A stretch of 64,000 nucleotides of DNA, taken from the NCBI GenBank assembly GCA_045598285.1, contig JAZLLU010000002.1:1-64000 (forward strand), written 5' to 3'. The notes under the pieces were generated by a model. The model made no database searches and had not been told where the DNA came from. It worked only from the letters and a program-made list of their open reading frames with translations. Origin of the DNA: RGIG5612 sp045598285 (GTDB lineage Bacteria; Bacillota; Clostridia; Lachnospirales; Lachnospiraceae). The position numbers and the translations under genes were made by a program. Shown here piece by piece: positions 49,393 to 58,535 of the stretch. Numbering within the stretch: position 1 is the first letter of the stretch; each line of letters begins with the position of its first letter.

Positions 49393-50601
49393 ATGATAGA
49401 AGTTGAAGAATTAAGAAGACGAATTGTTAGCAATGCAGATATAACTAGAAATTTAAGCGATGATGATTTAAGAGAAATCATTACGCAGATGGTTATTGAC
49501 GAATTTAGAGATTGCCATCTATCTCTTAAGGAAAAAATGCAAATGAGCAAAGACCTTTTTAACAAAATTAGAGGACTCGATGTTTTGGAAGAACTTTTAG
49601 CAAACGACAAAATAACAGAGATAATGATTAATGGATACAAGCAAATTTTCGTAGAAATTGATGGAAAGATAAATAAGTATGATAAAGCATTTTCGTCCAA
49701 AGAAAAACTTTTAGATATTATTCAAACTATTGTAGCAAAAGCAAACAAGAGAGTGAATGAAACAAGCCCGATTGTGGATACAAGGCTTTCAGATGGTTCA
49801 AGAGTTAATGTTGTACTTAATCCAATTGCGATCAATGGCCCAGTTGTAACTATTAGAAAATTTTATAAAAAAGCACTAACGATGGATGACTTAATTGCGT
49901 ATGGATCGATAACAAATGATGCTGCAAGATTCTTAAAAAAACTAGTGGTAAATGGTTACAATATCTTTATTAGTGGAGGCACAGGTTCTGGAAAAACTAC
50001 ATTTCTAAATGTTCTATCTAATTATATTCCAAAGGATGAAAGAATAATAACAATTGAAGACTCAGCAGAACTAAAGCTTGAAAATGTTGAGAATCTAGTT
50101 AGCTTAGAGTGTCGTCCGGCCAATACAGAAGGCGAAAACGAAGTAACGATAAGAGATTTAATAAAAACATCTTTGAGAATGAGACCAAACAGAATTGTTG
50201 TTGGCGAAGTAAGAGGGGCGGAAGCTCTTGACATGTTACAAGCAATGAACACAGGTCACGATGGAAGCTTATCTACGGGACATGCAAATTCTCCTTTAGA
50301 CATGTTAACAAGATTAGAAACCATGGTTAAGATGGCGGCAGACATTCCGCTTGAAGCTATAAGAAATCAGATTGCATCGGCCGTCGAAATTATGGTGCAT
50401 TTAGGAAGGTTAAGGGATGGCTCGCGAAAAGTTCTTGAAATTTCAGAAGTTGTGGGATGTGAAAATGGAAACATAAAGCTTAGTCCTCTTTACACATATA
50501 AAGAAAAGAAAGGAGAAAATGGAATGAATGGGCAATTAGAATTTACAGGAAATTCACTTAGAAAACATAAAGGAAGTTTGGGACATTTAGATGAAGGATA
50601 G
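49393..50601 (+). CDS. tadA: Tad pilus assembly ATPase TadA (CpaF)
   Basis: Hexameric secretion ATPase that drives Flp pilus assembly. The 402 residues contain an N-terminal domain (GLDVLEELLANDKITEIMING), Walker A GGTGSGKTT at 195-203, the Asp box ITIEDSAEL, Walker B RMRPNRIVVGEVRGAEALD and the His box TGHDGSLSTGHANS. AAAGGAGGCGAC precedes the ATG. The 3' end overlaps tadB by 11 bases. Confidence 0.95.
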   Translation: MIEVEELRRRIVSNADITRNLSDDDLREIITQMVIDEFRDCHLSLKEKMQMSKDLFNKIRGLDVLEELLANDKITEIMINGYKQIFVEIDGKINKYDKAFSSKEKLLDIIQTIVAKANKRVNETSPIVDTRLSDGSRVNVVLNPIAINGPVVTIRKFYKKALTMDDLIAYGSITNDAARFLKKLVVNGYNIFISGGTGSGKTTFLNVLSNYIPKDERIITIEDSAELKLENVENLVSLECRPANTEGENEVTIRDLIKTSLRMRPNRIVVGEVRGAEALDMLQAMNTGHDGSLSTGHANSPLDMLTRLETMVKMAADIPLEAIRNQIASAVEIMVHLGRLRDGSRKVLEISEVVGCENGNIKLSPLYTYKEKKGENGMNGQLEFTGNSLRKHKGSLGHLDEG

Positions 50602-51334
50602 AAAAGATAGAACACAACTTTATACAACAAAGGATAGACTTAAAGAGGTCGGAATGGATTTGATCTTTTTGGCAATTTTATATTTATTTTTCAAATCGCC
50701 ATTTATTTTGCTAATCTTACCAATTTGTATTTTTGCATATCACAAAATTAATAGAAAAAAAATAATAAAAAAGTATAAAGAAAAAATTGAATCAGAGTTT
50801 AAAGATTTTTTGATTTCCCTAACGGCTTCTTTGCGAGCTGGTTACTCTGTAGAAAATTCGATTAACGAAGCACATAAAGAAATGGTTCTTATGTTTGGGG
50901 ACGATGCTCCTATTTCGATAGAAACAGAAAAGATAATCAATCAAATTTCACTTGGGGTTCCAGTGGAAAGCGTGTTAGAAGATTTTGCTAAGCGAAGCGG
51001 GGTTGAAGATATAACAACATTTGCAAGTGTTTTTAAAATTGCAAAAAGAACTGGCGGTGACATGGTAGAGATTATTAAGAAAACTACCAATGATATTGCC
51101 TCCAAGATAGATACAAAAAATGAAATAGCAGTGCTTATCAGTTCAAAGAAATTAGAACAAAACATAATGTCTATCATGCCACTTGCCATAATTCTTTATG
51201 TTGATTTGACATCAAAGGGGCTCCTCGATCCACTTTATGGAAACTTAAAAGGAGTGTTGATAATGACGGGGTGTCTTGCCCTTTATGCAGTCGCATATTT
51301 TATAGCTCAAAAAATTATGAATATTGAGGTTTGA
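50591..51334 (+). CDS. tadB: Tad inner-membrane platform protein TadB
   Basis: The 247-residue protein has two N-terminal helices (about 22-52), then a T2SSF domain (FKDFLISLTASLRAGYSVENSINEA; VEDITTFASVFKIAKRTGGDMVEII) and two C-terminal helices. It pairs with TadC as the membrane platform turned by TadA. It overlaps tadA by 11 bases; its stop comes one base before the tadC ATG. Confidence 0.9.
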   Translation: MKDRKDRTQLYTTKDRLKEVGMDLIFLAILYLFFKSPFILLILPICIFAYHKINRKKIIKKYKEKIESEFKDFLISLTASLRAGYSVENSINEAHKEMVLMFGDDAPISIETEKIINQISLGVPVESVLEDFAKRSGVEDITTFASVFKIAKRTGGDMVEIIKKTTNDIASKIDTKNEIAVLISSKKLEQNIMSIMPLAIILYVDLTSKGLLDPLYGNLKGVLIMTGCLALYAVAYFIAQKIMNIEV

Positions 51335-51335
51335 A

Positions 51336-52769
51336 ATGATTTACGTATATGCAACGGTTATCATATTAATTTTTATTTTTGCTCTTACAAGCGCAGGATA
51401 TAAAAAGAAAGAATTTAAGCCATTAAGCAAAAAAGAACATAAATTGAAAATGTTCTACCCTATGTCTGCAAAGATTGTTGATTTAATAAAGAAAAAATCA
51501 AAAAAGAAAAATAATAAAAAAACCGAGCAAATGTTAAAGCAGATGTATGTAAAGGAAAATGTTGAAAAAGAAGGCTTTATATATCAGGTGAAGAAAGTTT
51601 CAATTGTTTTGCTTGCTTTGTTTGGAACATGCGCGATAGGTCTTTTGGTTTGTATATCAAATAAAAGTATAGGAGTTATTAAAGAACTTTCTAGAAATGA
51701 GCCAGGAAAAGGAACTACGAACTATTCGGTAGAAGCACATTATGACGGAAAGAGTGAAGAAATAGAAATTCCTGTTGATGAGTACAAATATACGGAGAAT
51801 GAAATAAAAAAGAAATTGAATTCAAGCGTTGAAAAAATAAAAGTTGAAATTCTTAACGGAAATGAAAGCTTGAGTAATGTAAGTAAACCGCTGAATCTAA
51901 TTTCGGAATATGATCAAATCAAAATTTTTTGGGAAATAGAAGATTCAAACGTTATAGGATACAACGGTGAAATCAAAAAAGACCTAAAGGATAACGAGAA
52001 GATTGAAGTCAATCTTTTTGCTACGCTTTCGTTTGCGGAAAGCACACAAATTGTGGAAATACCAGTTGTAATTGCATCCAAGACGTTGACAGACAAAGAA
52101 AAATTGATAAATGAAATTAAAGGAGCTATTGAAAGTTCAAATGATGAATATCAAAAGAGAGTGAAACTGCCAACGAAAATAAATGGAAAGGATATAACTT
52201 TTGAAAAAAAGGTTTCGACAAATGAAAGTGCATTTTTGATTTTAGGAATTTTTGCCATAGCAATAATTTTTATTGGATATGATAAAGGATTGGAAAGCAA
52301 AATAAAAAAACGAAACGAGCAAATGAATATGGATTTTGCAGAAATTGTTTCTAAACTCAGCATTCTTTATGAAGCTGGACTTTCAATAAAAATGGCGTGG
52401 GAGAAAATCGTTGTGGATCATGAACAAAAGAAGGAAGAAAGATATGCTTATCAAGAGATGCGCCTTACGCTTGAAAAAATCAATAATGGTATGAGCGAAA
52501 GAGATGCGTATCAAGAATTTGGAAAACGTTGCGGCATTCATCAATACATAAAACTTGGAAACATTTTAGAACAAAATGTTTCTAAGGGAACAAAGGGGAT
52601 GAAATTATTGTTAGCAAGCGAGGTTCAAGATTCGTTTGAAAACAGAAAACGACTTGCACGAAAAAAAGGTGAAGAGGCATCAACAAAATTATTAATTCCG
52701 ATGGTTATGATGCTAGTTATAGTAATAATTATTATTGCGGTGCCAGCTTTGATGTCAATTAACTTATAA
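51336..52769 (+). CDS. tadC: TadC-like platform protein with a large extracytoplasmic insertion
   Basis: From ATG 51336 (GAGGT upstream) the 477-residue protein has an N-terminal helix (about 3-20), a Lys-rich cytoplasmic part, a second helix (88-107), then about 190 residues outside the membrane without close parallel in the usual 290-320-residue TadC, a third helix (298-316), the T2SSF domain (FAEIVSKLSILYEAGLSIKMAWEKI; CGIHQYIKLGNILEQNVSKGTKGM) and a final helix. The insertion has a beta-rich, acidic pattern (EIEIPVDEYKYTENEI). A TTG at 51324 would add four residues. Confidence 0.85.
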   Translation: MIYVYATVIILIFIFALTSAGYKKKEFKPLSKKEHKLKMFYPMSAKIVDLIKKKSKKKNNKKTEQMLKQMYVKENVEKEGFIYQVKKVSIVLLALFGTCAIGLLVCISNKSIGVIKELSRNEPGKGTTNYSVEAHYDGKSEEIEIPVDEYKYTENEIKKKLNSSVEKIKVEILNGNESLSNVSKPLNLISEYDQIKIFWEIEDSNVIGYNGEIKKDLKDNEKIEVNLFATLSFAESTQIVEIPVVIASKTLTDKEKLINEIKGAIESSNDEYQKRVKLPTKINGKDITFEKKVSTNESAFLILGIFAIAIIFIGYDKGLESKIKKRNEQMNMDFAEIVSKLSILYEAGLSIKMAWEKIVVDHEQKKEERYAYQEMRLTLEKINNGMSERDAYQEFGKRCGIHQYIKLGNILEQNVSKGTKGMKLLLASEVQDSFENRKRLARKKGEEASTKLLIPMVMMLVIVIIIIAVPALMSINL

Positions 52770-52787
52770 ATAAAAGGAGGATTAAAT

Positions 52788-52970
52788 ATGTTAACTGGTT
52801 TTTTGTGGAAACTAAAGAACTTCTTTAGTGATGAAAAAGGAATAGGTGTTGTTGAAGTAATATTAATCTTGCTAGTTTTAGTAGGACTGGTAATCATTTT
52901 TAAGGATCAGATAGTAAGTCTGGCAAAAAGTATTTTCTCAAATATTAATAGCCAGGTTAATACTATATAG
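52788..52970 (+). CDS. flp: Flp-type type IVb pilin
   Basis: A 60-residue protein with DEKG-IGVVEV, the prepilin cleavage site Gly followed by Glu at +5, then a hydrophobic helix (VILILLVLVGLVIIF) and a short soluble end (SIFSNINSQVNTI). TadV at 56193 should process it. It is the main pilus subunit candidate and the only Flp in the window. AAAGGAGG lies upstream. Confidence 0.9.
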   Translation: MLTGFLWKLKNFFSDEKGIGVVEVILILLVLVGLVIIFKDQIVSLAKSIFSNINSQVNTI

Positions 52971-52990
52971 TCTAAGGTACATTCGGTCGG

Positions 52991-55099
52991 ATGAATATTT
53001 CCCTCACTTTATGCAACTTTATAAAGAATAGATCGCTTTTTAGAAACAAAAAAATTAAATCCAGCATTACCATCTATCTTCTTTTAATGCTGGTATTAGT
53101 GTTAGCGCTGATTTGTACCCTCGTGGAGTCCGGCCGAGTCAGCGCGATAAACACCAGGTTAAGAAGCATTACTTATATGGCAGCAGATTCGGTTTTTGCA
53201 GAATATGCGCAGCCAATGTTTGATGAGTATGGCATCACTTTTTTGTGGATGGATGAAGAGGCGCTTACAAACAAGTTTAATAAATATATTGCAGAAAATC
53301 TAAATGTTGAAAGCACAGGACTCAAGCAAAGTTTAAGTCTATATGGAATGCAACCAGTTGGATCGGAACTTAAAAAGGTTGTTTGGGCAACGGATAATAA
53401 TGGTATGGTTTTTGCAAATCAAGCATGTGAATATATGAAATTAAGTTTAGCTGAAGATGCCATAGATAAACTTCTTTCAAGCATAAATATTTTTTCGCAA
53501 GGAAACAAAGTGCAAAAGTTTATTGACAAAATTGATAAATATAAAGATGTTTTTTTAAGTATTGAAACGGCTGTTTCTGAAATTAATGAGAAGGTTAATC
53601 AAGCAAAAACATTAAGTTCGAATCCAAAACTTATTATTTCCGAAATTGCAAATTTAATGGATGAATATACCGTGTCGGGAGATTCAAAAACAGCAAAACA
53701 GATTGACTCAAAAATTTCGAATTTAAAAGATTCAAGAGATGAAATAATAGAGGCTCTTGAGCAAGTAAAACAAAAGACAAGTGATTATAAACAAAAAGTT
53801 GAAGCAGCAAAAGGCGTTGTAAAAACACTTGAGTCTGAATTAATGCTAGAAAAGGAAGATTATTCAGATGAGGTTTATGAGATTGTTAAAGGGGAGCTTG
53901 ATGGAATAAAGGAAAAGGCGGGCGCAGATGCAAACGATTACTATAACATAGATGGCAATATGGCAATTACTCAAAGTTATATCAATGAGCTAAATGGGTT
54001 GGAAAAATTTTTTAGTTTAACTAGCAATGGAGTTAATTTTGATAGTGTCGTTACATACAAAAATGCACTAAACACATATAAGCAAAAATTTGCGGATTTT
54101 AATCTTAATAATCTTGGGATTAATTTTGAAAATATTGAAATGGAAAAAGAAGATTCCTCGTTTATTGATGCAATAGATGAATTGTTTGAAGGAGGAGTGC
54201 TTTCGCTTATTGTGGGTGAGGTTTCAACCAAGGGCGTTGATACTAAAGAATTTCCTTCAAAAACGATGATAAAAGATAAATCTGCAGCAGATAGTGATAC
54301 AAGCAGCAGCCAAGAAGAAAAGGGCGAAACTTCTAGCACTAGCGATGGCGACGAAATAAGCACGGGACTTCTAGGGGCAACGGCACAAAAGGTTTTGCTT
54401 AGCGAATATGTTTTAAAAAAGTTTGGAAATTTAAGAAGTATTAAAGATGAAAGCGCACTAGATTACGAGGCGGAATACGTAATAGCAGGAAAAGACTCAG
54501 ATAAAGAAAATCTTGGCGTAGTAGTTACGGATATTGTTTTGATACGAACAGGAATGAATCTTTTAAGCATTTTAAAGGATGGGCAAAAAAAGTTGGAAGC
54601 AGAAGCTCTTGCAACGGCGATTATTGGATTCACAGGACAGCCAATATTTGTGGAGATAGTTAAGTATATCATCATTTCTGCATGGGCTTTAGCTGAGAGC
54701 ATAACGGATGTTAAGGCCTTGGCTGATGGCAAAAAAGTTTCAGTGATAAAAACAGCGGATGAATGGAATCTTTCAATTGCTGGACTTAAAAATTTTGGCA
54801 ATGATCAGATTGCTGGAAAAGATTGTGAAACAGGTTTGTCCTACGAAGATTATCTAAGACTTTTGCTTGTGGCTCAAAATACGAGCAAACAGTGTTATCG
54901 AGATATGGATATCATTCAAGCAAATATGTGTAAACGTGAGCATATGGATTTTCGAATTAAAGATTGTATCGCGTCGACGGAAATTGAGGCAACATTTAGA
55001 GCAAACCAAGTATTTGTAGCATTCCCGTTTATTAGTCAACAACTTACTTTGACAGGTGAGGGTTATACCTTTAAGTATTTGCAAGATTATTCATATTAG
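52991..55099 (+). CDS. DUF5702-type Tad-associated protein
   Basis: The 702-residue protein has one N-terminal helix (residues about 28-46) with SSITIYLLLMLVLVLALICTL and the ESGRVSAINTRLRSITYMAADSVFAEYAQ segment characteristic of DUF5702 proteins in clostridial Tad loci. The remaining part is mostly helical with long coiled coils (200-320) and a low-complexity Ser/Glu region near 435-455 (SDTSSSQEEKGETSSTSDGD). It probably replaces TadG as a large minor pilin-like or surface component. The ribosome site is weak (GGTCGG). Confidence 0.8.
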   Translation: MNISLTLCNFIKNRSLFRNKKIKSSITIYLLLMLVLVLALICTLVESGRVSAINTRLRSITYMAADSVFAEYAQPMFDEYGITFLWMDEEALTNKFNKYIAENLNVESTGLKQSLSLYGMQPVGSELKKVVWATDNNGMVFANQACEYMKLSLAEDAIDKLLSSINIFSQGNKVQKFIDKIDKYKDVFLSIETAVSEINEKVNQAKTLSSNPKLIISEIANLMDEYTVSGDSKTAKQIDSKISNLKDSRDEIIEALEQVKQKTSDYKQKVEAAKGVVKTLESELMLEKEDYSDEVYEIVKGELDGIKEKAGADANDYYNIDGNMAITQSYINELNGLEKFFSLTSNGVNFDSVVTYKNALNTYKQKFADFNLNNLGINFENIEMEKEDSSFIDAIDELFEGGVLSLIVGEVSTKGVDTKEFPSKTMIKDKSAADSDTSSSQEEKGETSSTSDGDEISTGLLGATAQKVLLSEYVLKKFGNLRSIKDESALDYEAEYVIAGKDSDKENLGVVVTDIVLIRTGMNLLSILKDGQKKLEAEALATAIIGFTGQPIFVEIVKYIIISAWALAESITDVKALADGKKVSVIKTADEWNLSIAGLKNFGNDQIAGKDCETGLSYEDYLRLLLVAQNTSKQCYRDMDIIQANMCKREHMDFRIKDCIASTEIEATFRANQVFVAFPFISQQLTLTGEGYTFKYLQDYSY

Positions 55100-55166
55100 A
55101 AATGTAGGTTTGCCCAAACGTAATGTATGTACTTGGTAGATTTTATGAGTAAAGGAAAGTGCCTTT

Positions 55167-56186
55167 GTGAAACGTTGTACATTAAAAAATAAAAAAATAA
55201 AAAATAATGGATCTTACTCAAAAAAGGAAAAAAATACGGATGCAAAGGCATTTTCCTTTGTTAATAAAAATATTAGATCAAGTTTAACTATCGAGGCAGC
55301 AATTGCCCTTCCGCTCTTTGTCTTTTTTGTAATTGGCATAACGTACTTTTTGATAATTATATCCTTGCAAACCAATATTCAAATAGGTATGGACGAAGCC
55401 GCAAGAAGTATTGGTAAAAAAATTTATTTGGCAAATCAAATAGAGGAAATTTACGGAAATCTTAAAACAAGTGATAACGAATCAAAAGACAGCAACAAGT
55501 TATTAACTGAAGAAGTTGAAGGAAATGAAATTGATGAAGAAACAAAAAGCATTGTGGCAACGGGAATAAATGCACTAACAATTAAAACATGGATTTTAAA
55601 AGGAAATCTTTTTGATAAAATTTCAAAATCTCAAATAGTTGGTAAAGTTACGGGATTTCGAACAGACAAATCTTCTTATGATGAAGAGGAAGGAATATTA
55701 GATATTGTTGTCAACTATACCTATACAATTCCGTTTTTGCCACAATCTATGGCAAATATAAACTTTGTGCAACGATCCAAGACGCATGTTTGGACAGGAA
55801 GGCAAATAAAGCTTGGAACAGATGATAGCAAAACGGAAAGAAAAACTGTTTATATAACGCCGACAGGAACCGTTTATCACACATCAAAAACCTGCCCGTT
55901 TTTAGATTTGTCAATTCAAATGGTGCAATATTCAGAACTTGAATCAATTAGAAACAAAAATGATGGGAAATATTATCGTTGCGCTGAATGCGCAAAGAGT
56001 GGAAGCCCGACGTATGTTTATATAACTGATTACGGAACAAAGTGGCATAACTCTTCGGATTGCACTGGACTTAAAAGAACAATAATTGAAAAAGACATTT
56101 CTGAAATTGGAGATATGCATCTGTGTTCAAAGTGTGCCGATAGTGTTGCGGAGCATGATGTGAATAAAGAGGAAGACAACAGTTAA
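55167..56186 (+). CDS. tadE: TadE-type pseudopilin with two C-terminal Cys repeats
   Basis: A GTG start behind AAAGGAAAG gives 339 residues. SSLTIEAAIALPLFVFFVIGI (from about 37) is a TadE-type prepilin helix with Glu at +5. Near 215-325 two copies of a Cys motif occur: VYITPTGTVYHTSKTCPFL...CAEC and VYITDYGTKWHNSSDCTGL...CSKC, each with His and three Cys that could bind metal. Similar repeats are common in clostridial pseudopilins. It lies in the middle of the Tad operon. Confidence 0.85.
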   Translation: MKRCTLKNKKIKNNGSYSKKEKNTDAKAFSFVNKNIRSSLTIEAAIALPLFVFFVIGITYFLIIISLQTNIQIGMDEAARSIGKKIYLANQIEEIYGNLKTSDNESKDSNKLLTEEVEGNEIDEETKSIVATGINALTIKTWILKGNLFDKISKSQIVGKVTGFRTDKSSYDEEEGILDIVVNYTYTIPFLPQSMANINFVQRSKTHVWTGRQIKLGTDDSKTERKTVYITPTGTVYHTSKTCPFLDLSIQMVQYSELESIRNKNDGKYYRCAECAKSGSPTYVYITDYGTKWHNSSDCTGLKRTIIEKDISEIGDMHLCSKCADSVAEHDVNKEEDNS

Positions 56187-56192
56187 AATTAT

Positions 56193-56630
56193 ATGGAAGT
56201 ATTAAAAATAATATTAAAAATCTTTATGCTGCTCTTCTTGTTTGTTGCAGCACTCATAGATTATCGAAAAAAAGAAATCCCTGTTTATTTGCCAATCGTA
56301 GGATTCGTTCCAGCAATTACAATTTCGATAATAATAAAAAGTTTAACACTTCTAGAAATAGCATTAGGAATCGCAATCGGCGTAGTTGTTTTACTGCTAG
56401 GAAAGATTACCAAGCAAGCAATTGGATATGGAGATGGAGTTGTTCTTATTTGCACAGGAGCAGCTCTTGGATTTGCAAAAAATCTTGTGCTTTTAGTAAT
56501 CTCACTAATCATCGCAGCATGTATAGGAGCGTTATTGATGTTCTTAAAACGCAAAAAGAAAAAAGACAGCGTTGCGTTCATCCCCTTTTTACTTAGTGGA
56601 TATGTTGCAACAATCGCACTGTTTGTCTGA
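56193..56630 (+). CDS. tadV: Prepilin peptidase TadV (CpaA, A24 family)
   Basis: An aspartic membrane protease that cuts Flp and TadE leaders. The 145 residues show helices and both catalytic Asp: ALIDYRKKEIP (Asp near 23) and GYGDGVVL (Asp near 77). No methylase domain is present, as is typical for TadV. It starts six bases after tadE and before a second TadE-like gene. Confidence 0.92.
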   Translation: MEVLKIILKIFMLLFLFVAALIDYRKKEIPVYLPIVGFVPAITISIIIKSLTLLEIALGIAIGVVVLLLGKITKQAIGYGDGVVLICTGAALGFAKNLVLLVISLIIAACIGALLMFLKRKKKKDSVAFIPFLLSGYVATIALFV

Positions 56631-56641
56631 AAGGAGGTTGT

Positions 56642-57097
56642 ATGAAAACAAAAAAATTAAAAGCGAGCTTTACGATTGAAGCAGCAATTATTGTCCCGTT
56701 GGTAATGGTAATAATTGTTGGAATGATTTTTGTTGCTTTTCTTGCGCACGATATGGTTATGATGGACGCGCTTAACGCATATGTTCTTGTAGAAAATGCC
56801 GATAAATATAGTGATAACGAAGATCTAATAAAGGAAGATTTGCAAAATCGCCTGTCAGATGGATTGATTATTACGAAAAACATAGATGTTGAAACGAAAA
56901 AGAGATTCGATGGAATAGTTGTAAAAAGCTGTGGGAATTTTTCTCTTCCGTTTTCTACACTCTCAGAATTGTTTGGAACTAAAACAATTAACGAAAGCTC
57001 ACAAATAACAATATCAAATCTTGATGGCCGAGGAGCTTTGCTAAAAAATAAAGCCATTGCAGATGGCATAAAAAAGATTGGAGAAGGTAACTTATGA
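56642..57097 (+). CDS. Second TadE-like pseudopilin
   Basis: The 151 residues begin with KLKASFTIEAAIIVPLVMVIIVGM, again a TadE-type leader and helix with Glu at +5 after the cleavage site. A soluble part of about 110 residues follows, with no Cys repeat except a single Cys. AAAGGAGG precedes the ATG by four bases. It overlaps the FHA gene by four bases (ATGA). Confidence 0.85.
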   Translation: MKTKKLKASFTIEAAIIVPLVMVIIVGMIFVAFLAHDMVMMDALNAYVLVENADKYSDNEDLIKEDLQNRLSDGLIITKNIDVETKKRFDGIVVKSCGNFSLPFSTLSELFGTKTINESSQITISNLDGRGALLKNKAIADGIKKIGEGNL

Positions 57098-58461
57098 ATA
57101 TCAATTTTAGAAAAAACATCACGAAAAGTTATATGATTATTGAGAATGTCAAAAAATTCTCAACATTAGATTTTGAAACAAAAATGATTTTAAGCAACAA
57201 AATTAATACACTTCTTCCTAGCGACTATGAGGTTATTGATGATAAAGTTAATTTTTTGTATGACATATCGTCAAAACAAGCATTTTCAAAAATCCTTGAA
57301 ATCTCAAAGTTAAATTTTGAAAGTTTGCGCGCGTTTATATTTGCACTCAAAAGTCTTGCGCAAGCAATTGACGAACATCTTCTCGATGCAAATAATGTAA
57401 TTCTTAAAGAGGGTTGTATTTTTTCTGACATGCATTGCCGTGAATTTTCTTTTTGCTATTTTCCATACTATCATGGAGATTTTGCTTTTGAATTAAAGGA
57501 ACTTTTTAACAAAATCATTAATGTAATTAACTATGGTGACGAAAAGGCTGTTCGTTTAGCGTATCATCTAATAGAAGAAGTACAAAACGAAAATTTTGTT
57601 ATTGCAAATCTTCTAGATTGCTTTGAAGATATTTCAGATAGTATAGAAACGGCAGAAGAAGATTTAGAAGATTTACCAATAGAGGTTTTTGAATATGTTA
57701 CAAATAATCCGGTTGCCCCACCGCTTTCTGATGGCGATTTTGGGCCACTTGCGGCACTAGCTGAGGATAATTTTTATTATGAAAACGTTGCGTGGAAAGA
57801 ACCAAAAAAAAATACTAACAATAAACGCACTCCAAAGAAAAGCCAAAAGATTATAGAAATAGACAATACAGAAGAATTATCTGTTTTTGAGAAAATAGCA
57901 ATTTATGTAAGGAACAAAAGTTTTTTTGAGATTGTCGACGATATAGATAATGGTGATATTATTAATAATATAAAAAGCGTTGTTGCACAGGATAGATATA
58001 TATCACCAATGCGTAATAATTTGAATTTATCTCAATCGAGAATGCAACCAGCACTTGAAGGGGTTCCAATACCAGCATTTGAGTTTAAGGAATTATCTGG
58101 TAATTTTGAGTTTGAAAAGCCACAAGATGGCACAGTTCTATTAGGAAGAAATGAAAATAGAAATCGACGTCTACAAGGAGTAAATGCGTCGGTGGGCCAA
58201 TGCTTTGAAATTAAAAGAATGCCATATACTATTGGAAAGATGAATGATAAAGCTGATGCCATTATCAACTCTCGAACAATATCACGACTTCACGCACGTA
58301 TTTATGAAGAATCAAAAACGAGTGGGAAGTATACAATCGAAGACCTTAATTCCACAAATGGCACTTTTGTAAATTATAAAAGAATCGAACCTTATCAAAA
58401 GGTGCCTATTGCTGTTGGCGACATCATATGTTTCGCTGATGAAGAATTTTGTTTTAAATAA
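57094..58461 (+). CDS. DUF6382/FHA-domain protein of the Tad locus
   Basis: The first 190 or so residues look like the DUF6382 domain found ahead of FHA domains in clostridial proteins (NITKSYMIIENV, FRAFIFALKSLAQAIDEHLL-like helix, FCYFPYYHGDF). A linker follows, and the C-terminal FHA domain (about 380-455) has the phosphothreonine-binding pattern INSRTISRLHARIYEE and LNSTNGTFVN. It should read phosphorylated proteins on the inner face of the membrane and link the pilus to signalling. It is the last gene of the operon. Confidence 0.82.
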   Translation: MNINFRKNITKSYMIIENVKKFSTLDFETKMILSNKINTLLPSDYEVIDDKVNFLYDISSKQAFSKILEISKLNFESLRAFIFALKSLAQAIDEHLLDANNVILKEGCIFSDMHCREFSFCYFPYYHGDFAFELKELFNKIINVINYGDEKAVRLAYHLIEEVQNENFVIANLLDCFEDISDSIETAEEDLEDLPIEVFEYVTNNPVAPPLSDGDFGPLAALAEDNFYYENVAWKEPKKNTNNKRTPKKSQKIIEIDNTEELSVFEKIAIYVRNKSFFEIVDDIDNGDIINNIKSVVAQDRYISPMRNNLNLSQSRMQPALEGVPIPAFEFKELSGNFEFEKPQDGTVLLGRNENRNRRLQGVNASVGQCFEIKRMPYTIGKMNDKADAIINSRTISRLHARIYEESKTSGKYTIEDLNSTNGTFVNYKRIEPYQKVPIAVGDIICFADEEFCFK

Positions 58462-58495
58462 AATGTGCAATAAGAAATCTACACAGTAATAAGTA

Positions 58496-58504
58496 TGGTA
58501 TAAT
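58496..58504 (+). promoter_or_regulatory. Extended -10 promoter of the phosphatase gene
   Basis: TGGTATAAT is a perfect extended -10 element, 32 bases before the start codon. No clear -35 box is seen. Confidence 0.6.
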
Positions 58505-58535
58505 AAGTAAAACGATTTTTTTAAGGAAGCGATAC

